Source: Chryseobacterium sp. 18061 (GTDB taxonomy: Bacteria; Pseudomonadota; Gammaproteobacteria; Enterobacterales; Enterobacteriaceae). Taken from it: a stretch of 64,000 bases of DNA. The stretch lies in contig CACSKA010000002.1 in assembly GCA_902706205.1 (NCBI GenBank), positions 186,001 through 250,000 on the forward strand, read 5' to 3'. Both the position numbers and the translations under genes were made by a program. The notes under the pieces are model-generated. The model was not told the DNA's origin. It did no database searches and worked only from the letters and a program-made list of their open reading frames with translations. Shown here in pieces: positions 58,067 to 64,000 of the stretch. Position 1 is the stretch's first letter. The number at the start of each line of letters is the position of its first letter.

Positions 58067-59710
58067 ATGATGTCTCGACTTTCCCTTCGTCGCCCAGCGA
58101 TGGGGCACGTTTTCTACCTGGCCCTGTTTGCCCTGTATATCTCGTTGTTCCTCAATATCAGCTTCTACAAACAGGCGTTTGCCCTGCTCCCTGTCGATTC
58201 GCTGCACAACGGTCTGGCGTACGCCACCATGCCCGTTGTGGCGTTTTGCGTCATCAATATCATCGTCACGCTGGCGTCCTTTTTGTGGCTCGACCGACTG
58301 TTAATCAGTCTGTTTATTCTGGTCAGCGCTGCGGCGCAGTATTTCATCATGACCTTTGGCGTGGTCATCGACCGCGCGATGATCGCCAACATCATTGACA
58401 CCACCCCGGCAGAAAGCTTTGCCCTGATGTCGACCAAAATGGTGCTGACCCTCATGTTTTCAGGCCTGCTGGCAGTGATTATCGCCTGGTGGATCCGCGT
58501 GAAGAAGCCGCTGAGCGCCTGGCGCAGTATGGCGTTGCGCGTGGTCAGCATTGTGATTTCCGGCCTGCTGATTGTGCTTATCGCCCTGCTGTTCTACAAA
58601 GATTACGCGTCGCTGTTCCGCAACAATAAAGAACTGGTGAAATCCCTGAACCCGTCGAACAGCATCGTGGCGGTTAACTCCTGGTACTCGCACAATCGTC
58701 TCGCGCATCTGCCGCTGGTTCGCATCGGCGAAGACGCCACGCAGAAGCCAGTGATGAAAAATGGCCCGCGCCATAACCTGACCATTCTGGTGCTCGGTGA
58801 AACATCGCGGGCGGATAATTTCTCGCTGGGCGGCTACAGCCGTGATACCAACCCGCGCATGAAGCAAGACAACGTGGTCTATTTCCCGAATACCACTTCC
58901 TGCGGCACTGCGACGGCAATTTCCGTGCCGTGCATGTTCTCGAATATGCCGCGCGACCATTATGACGAGCAGCTGGCGCAGCATCAGGAAGGTTTGCTGG
59001 ATATCGTACAACGTGCCGGAATAAACGTGCTGTGGAATGATAACGACGGTGGATGCAAAGGTGCGTGCGATCGCGTTCCGCATCAGGACATGAACCGTCT
59101 GAATTTACCCGGCCAGTGCATCGACGGCGAATGCTATGACGATGTGCTGTTCCACGGGCTGGAAGATTATATTAATCATCTGAAAGGCAACGGCGTCATT
59201 GTATTACACACCATCGGCAGTCACGGCCCGACGTATTACAATCGCTACCCGAAAAACCTGCGCACCTTTTCTCCGACCTGCGACAGCAATGAAATTCAAA
59301 ACTGTTCGAAGGCGCAGCTGGTGAATACCTACGACAACACCATTGTTAACGTCGATTATATTGTCGATAAAGCCATCAAATTATTACAGTCGAAGCAGGA
59401 CACCTTAACCACAAGCCTGGTCTATCTGTCGGATCACGGCGAATCACTGGGTGAAAACGGGGTTTACCTGCACGGGCTGCCATGGTCTATCGCCCCGGAT
59501 ACGCAGAAACATGTCCCGATGGTTATCTGGCTGTCCGATGATTATCAGCAGCGCTATAAAGTGAATTATCAGTGCCTGAAAGACCATGCGAAGGCGAATC
59601 ACTATTCGCAGGATAATCTTTTCTCTACCATGCTAGGCTTGGCGGGAGTGAGTACTACGGAATATAAGGCGAGCGACGATATTCTGGCGCCGTGCAGAGG
59701 AGCAAATTAA
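58067..59710 (+). CDS. eptA: Lipid A phosphoethanolamine transferase EptA (PmrC)
   Basis: This 547-residue inner membrane enzyme equals E. coli EptA in length and is highly similar. About five N-terminal transmembrane helices are followed by a periplasmic sulfatase-like domain. The metal-binding G-E-T-S-R-A-D and the nucleophile Thr in S-C-G-T-A-T (Thr281, or 280 from the second Met) are intact, as are Y-L-S-D-H-G-E-S and paired Cys. It adds phosphoethanolamine to lipid A, lowering affinity for polymyxin. Two adjacent ATGs (58067, 58070) can serve as the start; the second aligns better with E. coli. It is the first gene of pmrCAB. Confidence 0.95.
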   Translation: MMSRLSLRRPAMGHVFYLALFALYISLFLNISFYKQAFALLPVDSLHNGLAYATMPVVAFCVINIIVTLASFLWLDRLLISLFILVSAAAQYFIMTFGVVIDRAMIANIIDTTPAESFALMSTKMVLTLMFSGLLAVIIAWWIRVKKPLSAWRSMALRVVSIVISGLLIVLIALLFYKDYASLFRNNKELVKSLNPSNSIVAVNSWYSHNRLAHLPLVRIGEDATQKPVMKNGPRHNLTILVLGETSRADNFSLGGYSRDTNPRMKQDNVVYFPNTTSCGTATAISVPCMFSNMPRDHYDEQLAQHQEGLLDIVQRAGINVLWNDNDGGCKGACDRVPHQDMNRLNLPGQCIDGECYDDVLFHGLEDYINHLKGNGVIVLHTIGSHGPTYYNRYPKNLRTFSPTCDSNEIQNCSKAQLVNTYDNTIVNVDYIVDKAIKLLQSKQDTLTTSLVYLSDHGESLGENGVYLHGLPWSIAPDTQKHVPMVIWLSDDYQQRYKVNYQCLKDHAKANHYSQDNLFSTMLGLAGVSTTEYKASDDILAPCRGAN

Positions 59711-60382
59711 ATGAAAGTGTTGGTAGTTGAAGACGATTCATTATTGCTGCAAGGGTTAATCCTTGCGATGCAAAGCGAAGGCTATGTCTGCGATGGCGTG
59801 ACGACGGCACACGAAGCGGCACTCTGTCTCGCTAACGGGCATTACAGTGTGATCGTGCTTGATTTGGGCCTGCCTGATGAAGACGGCTTACAATTTCTGG
59901 CGCGTATTCGCCGGGAAAAAATCAGCCTGCCCGTGCTTATCCTTACTGCGCGTGACACCGTCGACGATCGCATCGCGGGCCTCGACACCGGGGCCGACGA
60001 TTATCTGGTGAAGCCTTTTGCGCTGGAAGAACTCAACGCTCGGGTGCGCGCCCTGCTGCGTCGTCATAATAATCAGGGCGATAACGAAATCAGCATCGGC
60101 GATCTGCGTCTCAACGTGACGCGTCGTCTGGTCGCCCTCGGCGAAACCCAGCTTGAGCTTACGCCGAAAGAGTATGCCCTGCTCTCTCGCCTGATGACCA
60201 AAGCGGGCAGCCCGGTTCACCGCGAAATTCTCTATAACGACATCTACAGCTGGGATAACGAGCCGTCAACCAACACCCTTGAAGTGCATATCCACAACCT
60301 GCGCGACAAAATCGGCAAGACGCGCATTCGCACGGTTCGGGGTTTCGGCTACATGCTGGTGAAAACCAGTGAGGATGCGTAA
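59711..60382 (+). CDS. basR: Response regulator PmrA (BasR)
   Basis: This 223-residue OmpR-type regulator is a close match to E. coli BasR (222 aa). The receiver domain has D8-D9, phosphorylated D51 in V-L-D-L-G-L-P-D, and K in D-Y-L-V-K-P-F. The winged-helix DNA-binding domain ends V-R-G-F-G-Y-M-L. It starts right after the eptA stop codon and ends right before the pmrB ATG. Expected targets here are the PmrA boxes at 58006 and 61595. Confidence 0.96.
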   Translation: MKVLVVEDDSLLLQGLILAMQSEGYVCDGVTTAHEAALCLANGHYSVIVLDLGLPDEDGLQFLARIRREKISLPVLILTARDTVDDRIAGLDTGADDYLVKPFALEELNARVRALLRRHNNQGDNEISIGDLRLNVTRRLVALGETQLELTPKEYALLSRLMTKAGSPVHREILYNDIYSWDNEPSTNTLEVHIHNLRDKIGKTRIRTVRGFGYMLVKTSEDA

Positions 60383-61459
60383 ATGAAACTGCCGTTCATT
60401 CGCGACGTGCAGTGGACCATGCGCCACCAGCTACTGCTGACCATCGCCAGTATACTGGTGGTGTGTCAGGTGATAAGCGTGTTCTGGCTGTGGCATGAAA
60501 GCCAGGAGCAAATTCAGCTGCTGGTGCAAAGCGCCATTCACGGGCATAACAACCACAAGCACATCGAACACGAAGTGCGTGAAGCCGTTGCCAGCCTGCT
60601 GGTGCCGAGCATGCTGATCATCGGCCTGGCGCTGTGGATTTGCCTGCATGCGGTGAAGCGCATTACCCGACCGCTCTGGGATTTGCAGCAGGAGCTCAAC
60701 AACCGCACGCCGGATAACCTGCAGCCGATTGAGCTGCCAAAGTCCGTCAGCGAAGTGGACGCGGTAACATCCGCCATTAATCAGTTAGTTGATCGTCTGA
60801 ATCAAACGCTGGAACGTGAACGTCTGTTTACCGCTGACGTGGCACACGAACTGCGCACTCCGCTCGCCGGGCTGCGTCTGCATCTGGAACTGATGGCGAA
60901 ATCGCACAGTATGATGGTTGACCCGCTGCTGCAGCGACTGGATCAGATGACGCAAAGCATTTCGCAGCTGTTACAGCTGGCACGCGTTGGCCAGTCGTTT
61001 TCTGCAGGTAGCTATCAGCGAGTGCCGCTGGTAGAAGAAGTGATCCTACCGATTCAGGGCGAGCTGGAAACGATGCTCAGCCTGCGTGGCCAAATATTGA
61101 GCCTGCCATCGGCAGACAACGAAGTGACGGTGTCGGGTGATGCCACGCTGCTTCGGGTGCTGTTACGTAATCTGGTGGAAAACGCGCATCGCTACAGCCC
61201 GGAAAACTCCACCATTACCGTGACCATTGAGGCAGGTTTGCTGGCCGTCGAAGACGAAGGGCCTGGAATTGACGAAGCGAAAAGCGGCGAACTCAGTAAA
61301 GCGTTCGTGCGAATGGACAGCCGTTACGGCGGAATTGGGCTGGGATTAAGTATTGTCACCCGCATCGCACAGCTGCACGACGCGCAGTTCTTCCTGCATA
61401 ACAGAAAGCCAGGGCCTGGTGTGAAAGCGTGGATTAAATTCCCACGGCGTACGCGGTAA
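60383..61459 (+). CDS. basS: Sensor histidine kinase PmrB (BasS)
   Basis: This 358-residue kinase resembles E. coli BasS (363 aa). It has two transmembrane helices (about 17-37 and 70-90), a short periplasmic loop, a HAMP segment, the H-box F-T-A-D-V-A-H155-E-L-R-T-P and N, G1 and G2 boxes (N-L-V-E-N-A-H-R-Y, D-E-G-P-G-I-D, G-L-G-L-S-I-V). The loop holds E64-V-R-E67, the ExxE iron-binding type, and five His between residues 53 and 63, which I recall as fewer in E. coli. It senses Fe3+, Al3+ and acid pH in relatives. Confidence 0.95.
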   Translation: MKLPFIRDVQWTMRHQLLLTIASILVVCQVISVFWLWHESQEQIQLLVQSAIHGHNNHKHIEHEVREAVASLLVPSMLIIGLALWICLHAVKRITRPLWDLQQELNNRTPDNLQPIELPKSVSEVDAVTSAINQLVDRLNQTLERERLFTADVAHELRTPLAGLRLHLELMAKSHSMMVDPLLQRLDQMTQSISQLLQLARVGQSFSAGSYQRVPLVEEVILPIQGELETMLSLRGQILSLPSADNEVTVSGDATLLRVLLRNLVENAHRYSPENSTITVTIEAGLLAVEDEGPGIDEAKSGELSKAFVRMDSRYGGIGLGLSIVTRIAQLHDAQFFLHNRKPGPGVKAWIKFPRRTR

Positions 61460-61552
61460 TCAGTACGTCAGGACCCACTGGTGAAAGAAACCAATCACGA
61501 TCAAAAAGGAAACGAGTACGATCAGAGTGGTGACGAAATTATCTTTTTGCAT
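61460..61552 (-). CDS. pmrR: 30-residue membrane peptide, candidate PmrR (LpxT inhibitor)
   Basis: ATG 61552 to TGA 61460 encodes 30 residues: a polar start M-Q-K-D-N-F, one hydrophobic helix L-I-V-L-V-S-F-L-I-V-I-G-F-F, and the end H-Q-W-V-L-T-Y. GAGGA lies 8 bases upstream. The end resembles that of E. coli/Salmonella PmrR (W-x-x-T-Y after a similar helix with aligned L, S, L, V, F). A PmrA-box-like repeat lies 43 bp upstream. PmrR binds and inhibits LpxT, favouring EptA action. The orthology is inferred from memory of the family. Confidence 0.72.
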   Translation of the reverse strand: MQKDNFVTTLIVLVSFLIVIGFFHQWVLTY

Positions 61553-61594
61553 GGCGCTATCCTCAGTAAAGAGAGGACAGTTTGGACTACGAAG

Positions 61595-61611
61595 ATTAAC
61601 GCAACATTAAG
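61595..61611 (-). promoter_or_regulatory. PmrA-box-like site upstream of the pmrR candidate
   Basis: On the minus strand CTTAAT-GTTGC-GTTAAT has the PmrA spacing of two TTAA half-sites with five bases between. It lies 43 bp upstream of the 30-residue ORF. The spacer GTTGC is close to GTTGT in the eptA box. Confidence 0.7.
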
Positions 61612-61620
61612 ACATCCCCT

Positions 61621-61738
61621 TCATACTTCAAGTGACAGGTGCGTTGGCCGCGCCTGCTCACCCCAGTCACTGACTTATGTAAGCGCCTGGGGACTCACAG
61701 ATTTACCGTCTGCCTGTAACTCGAATTATTTTAGAAAT
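61621..61738. repeat. ERIC (enterobacterial repetitive intergenic consensus) element
   Basis: The core GCTCACCCCAGTCACTGACT is followed by TATGTAAGCGCCTGGGGACTCAC, matching the two ERIC primer regions. The outer arms ACTTCAAGTGACAGG and CCTGTAACTCGAATT complete the imperfect palindrome of about 120 bp. It lies between the pmrR candidate promoter and the uvrB 3' end. Confidence 0.88.
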
Positions 61739-61763
61739 GCGTTCGGCGTGTAATATCAATAGA

Positions 61764-63779
61764 TTACGATGCAGCGATAAACAGATCGCGCAGCTGATGC
61801 AGGCGGTCGCGCACCTCTGCCGCTTCTTCGAACTCGAGGTTCTGCGCGTGTTTCATCATCTGCGCCTCCAGCTCGTTGATTTTCTGCTGTAGCGCTTTCG
61901 GTGACAGTTCCGCAGCCTGCGTGACTTCTGCTGACTTCGACTTGCCTCGACCTTTACCGCGCGTTTTCGCCAGGCTCTGACCCAACGACAGAATATCGAC
62001 AACTTTCTTGTTCAGGCCCTGCGGCACTATGCCATTTTCTTCGTTATAGGCTTGTTGTTTCTCACGACGTCGCTCGGTTTCACCCATCGCTTTCGCCATC
62101 GAGTTGGTAATTCTGTCGGCGTAAAGAATCGCCCTTCCATTGATGTTACGCGCGGCACGGCCAATGGTCTGAATCAGCGAGCGCTCGGAACGCAGGAAGC
62201 CCTCTTTATCAGCGTCCAGTATCGCCACCAGCGAGACTTCTGGCATATCGAGACCTTCCCTTAACAGGTTGATCCCCACCAGTACATCAAACTCTCCGAG
62301 GCGCAAATCACGGATGATTTCCATCCGCTCGACGGTGTCGATATCGGAGTGCAAATAGCGCACACGCTCACCGTGCTCTTCCAGATATTCCGTTAAGTCT
62401 TCGGCCATCCGTTTGGTCAGCGTGGTGACCAGTACACGTTCGTTGATAGCGACACGCAGACGAATTTCTGACAGCAAATCATCCACCTGCGTCCCGACCG
62501 GGCGTACTTCGATAATTGGGTCCAGTAATCCCGTCGGGCGCACCACCTGGTCGACAATTTCATCACCCGATTTTTCAAGCTCGTAGCTGCCTGGCGTGGC
62601 CGACACATAAATAGTCTGCGGTACCAGGCTTTCAAACTCTTCAAACTTCATCGGGCGGTTATCCAGTGCCGACGGCAAACGAAAACCGTACTCTACCAGC
62701 GTCTCTTTACGCGCCCGGTCACCGCGATACATACCGCCAATCTGCGGCACGGTCACGTGGGATTCGTCGATAACCAGCAGGCCGTCGGCAGGCAGGTAAT
62801 CAAACAGCGTCGGCGGTGGCTCGCCCGGGCCACGCCCGGAAAGATAGCGCGAGTAGTTTTCAATGCCCGAGCAGTAGCCCAGCTCGTTCATCATTTCCAA
62901 ATCAAACTGGGTACGCTGGGAAAGACGTTGCTCTTCCAGCAGCTTGTTATTTTCCAGCAGTACTTTGCGACGGTCGACCAGCTCAACTTTGATCTCTTCC
63001 ATGGCTTGCACAATGCGCTCACGCGGCGTGACGTAGTGCGTTTTCGGGTAGACGGTAAAGCGCTGAATGGTTGATTCAAGATGGCCGGTCAGCGGGTCAA
63101 ACAGCGACAGCCGCTCAACTTCTTCGTCGAACAGCTCCACGCGCAGCGCGATGTCGTCAGATTCCGCCGGGAAGATGTCGATAACTTCACCGCGCACGCG
63201 GAACGTGCCACGCTGGAAAGCCTGATCATTACGGGCGTATTGCAGCTCGGCGAGACGACGCAGAATCGAACGCTGGTCGATTATCATCCCCACCGTCAGG
63301 TGCAGCATCATCTTCAGATACAGGTCCGGGTCACCCAGGCCGTAGATAGCGGACACAGACGCCACCACAATCACGTCGCGGCGTTCAAGCAGTGCCTTGG
63401 TGGCAGAAAGACGCATCTGTTCGATGTGCTCGTTCACAGAGGCGTCTTTTTCGATAAAGGTATCTGAGCTTGGGACGTAGGCTTCCGGTTGGTAGTAGTC
63501 GTAGTAGGAGACGAAAAACTCGACTGCGTTTTCAGGGAAGAACTCTTTCATTTCGCCGTACAGCTGAGCCGCCAGCGTTTTATTCGGTGCCAACACCATC
63601 GTCGGGCGCTGAAGGTCAGCGATGACGTTAGCGATAGTAAACGTTTTCCCTGAGCCGGTTACGCCGAGCAGCGTTTGGTGCGCCAGACCATCTTCAAGCC
63701 CTTCTTCCAGACGACGAATGGCCTCAGGCTGATCGCCAGAGGGTTTGAAAGAGGAATGCAGTTTTAACGGTTTACTCAT
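61764..63779 (-). CDS. uvrB: Excinuclease ABC subunit B (UvrB)
   Basis: This 671-residue protein matches E. coli UvrB (673). It has Walker A G-V-T-G-S-G-K-T near residue 40 and the beta-hairpin [10 protein letters not shown] near 95. D-E-S-H (DEAD-like), the helicase motifs S-A-T-P-G and Q-T-I-G-R-A-A-R-N, and the C-terminal UVR domain follow. It verifies damage in nucleotide excision repair. ATG 63779 is used; an upstream TTG at 63788 adds three residues. A LexA box lies upstream at 63855. Confidence 0.97.
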   Translation of the reverse strand: MSKPLKLHSSFKPSGDQPEAIRRLEEGLEDGLAHQTLLGVTGSGKTFTIANVIADLQRPTMVLAPNKTLAAQLYGEMKEFFPENAVEFFVSYYDYYQPEAYVPSSDTFIEKDASVNEHIEQMRLSATKALLERRDVIVVASVSAIYGLGDPDLYLKMMLHLTVGMIIDQRSILRRLAELQYARNDQAFQRGTFRVRGEVIDIFPAESDDIALRVELFDEEVERLSLFDPLTGHLESTIQRFTVYPKTHYVTPRERIVQAMEEIKVELVDRRKVLLENNKLLEEQRLSQRTQFDLEMMNELGYCSGIENYSRYLSGRGPGEPPPTLFDYLPADGLLVIDESHVTVPQIGGMYRGDRARKETLVEYGFRLPSALDNRPMKFEEFESLVPQTIYVSATPGSYELEKSGDEIVDQVVRPTGLLDPIIEVRPVGTQVDDLLSEIRLRVAINERVLVTTLTKRMAEDLTEYLEEHGERVRYLHSDIDTVERMEIIRDLRLGEFDVLVGINLLREGLDMPEVSLVAILDADKEGFLRSERSLIQTIGRAARNINGRAILYADRITNSMAKAMGETERRREKQQAYNEENGIVPQGLNKKVVDILSLGQSLAKTRGKGRGKSKSAEVTQAAELSPKALQQKINELEAQMMKHAQNLEFEEAAEVRDRLHQLRDLFIAAS

Positions 63780-63854
63780 TAACGACAACCTGATGAAGGG
63801 GAAACGGGCAGACGATTAATTCTACTCGCCGCACCAAAATTTGCCAATAATAAA

Positions 63855-63874
63855 TACTGGATAAAAAAACAGTA
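63855..63874 (-). promoter_or_regulatory. LexA (SOS) box of uvrB
   Basis: TACTG-GATAAAAAAA-CAGTA keeps the CTG-N10-CAG core with both outer TA pairs, close to the known E. coli uvrB LexA site. It lies 76 bp upstream of the start codon. Confidence 0.88.
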
Positions 63875-64000
63875 ACGCATTATCGTATTTGTGTTACCGG
63901 TTCCACGGGCGAGCAACTGCGGGGCAAATTTCCCCTGCGACGAGATAAAACACCAGACGCAGCAGGTTATCCCCAGAACATTCCCACATTTAACATTTGT
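63875..64000. other. Region upstream of uvrB, no gene seen
   Basis: The last 126 bases hold no ORF with a good start. They presumably carry the distal uvrB promoter region. A TTATCCCCA near 63969 resembles a DnaA box (TTATCCACA) with one mismatch. Confidence 0.35.

Noticed and set aside
63967..63977. DnaA box-like TTATCCCCA at the window end
   Set aside because: One mismatch and a single copy; not enough to propose origin-related function.

Overview
The window is a chromosomal segment of a member of the Enterobacteriaceae. Protein sequences and gene order match the E. coli K-12 stretch from ybiW to uvrB very closely (ybiW-ybiV-ybiU ... ybiT-ybiS ... ybiR-mntR-mntS-opgE-ompX-rhtA-dps-glnHPQ-ybiO-rlmF ... 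mcbA-ybiJ-ybiB-dinG-rhlE-cecR-ybhGFSR-ybhQ-ybhP-clsB-ybhN-ybhL-moaEDCBA-ybhK ... uvrB). Divergence from E. coli and the extra gene sets suggest a relative such as Enterobacter, Lelliottia, Leclercia or Kluyvera. The sequence alone does not let me choose among these. I saw no rRNA, tRNA, prophage, insertion sequence or CRISPR array.

Layout. 1-3570: end of the glycyl-radical enzyme gene ybiW, the HAD phosphatase ybiV, and ybiU. 3606-8668: an accessory sugar module absent from this position in E. coli (LacI-type repressor, divergent MFS permease and GH31 alpha-glucosidase), followed by three small genes of unknown role (8813-9516). 9693-12439: ybiT and ybiS(ldtB). 12507-24813: a second accessory block with a GntR/UTRA regulator, a PTS EIIC and a GH1 6-phospho-beta-glucosidase, a periplasmic sulfatase with its radical-SAM maturase, an aldo/keto reductase, and a complete EmrA-EmrB-outer-membrane-factor efflux operon. 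24926-36208: the conserved manganese (mntR, mntS), envelope (opgE, ompX), export (rhtA), stress (dps), glutamine import (glnHPQ) and mechanosensitive channel (ybiO) genes. 36209-43735: rlmF, a flavin reductase-like gene, two DUF1471 genes (mcbA, ybiJ), ybiB, dinG, rhlE. E. coli has ybiI, ybiX, fiu and ybiC near here and they are missing. 43969-49608: cecR and the ybhGFSR ABC exporter. 49643-53890: ybhQ, ybhP-clsB-ybhN and ybhL. 53969-56686: moaABCDE behind a Moco riboswitch. 57028-57936: ybhK.

The most interesting part is 57.9-61.7 kb. A complete pmrCAB (eptA-basR-basS) operon, which sits elsewhere in E. coli, lies between ybhK and uvrB. It has a near-perfect PmrA box in front of eptA. Convergent to pmrB is an unlisted 30-codon ORF with one membrane segment, a good ribosome binding site and its own PmrA-box-like repeat; its C-terminus resembles the LpxT inhibitor PmrR. 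An ERIC repeat separates this module from uvrB. PmrB carries a histidine-rich periplasmic loop beside an ExxE motif, which may affect signal sensing.

Regulatory sites readable in the sequence include a double palindromic operator at the beta-glucosidase promoter, an MntR box at mntS, NtrC and sigma-54 sites at glnH, LexA boxes at dinG and uvrB, a 20-bp palindrome at cecR, and several clear intrinsic terminators.
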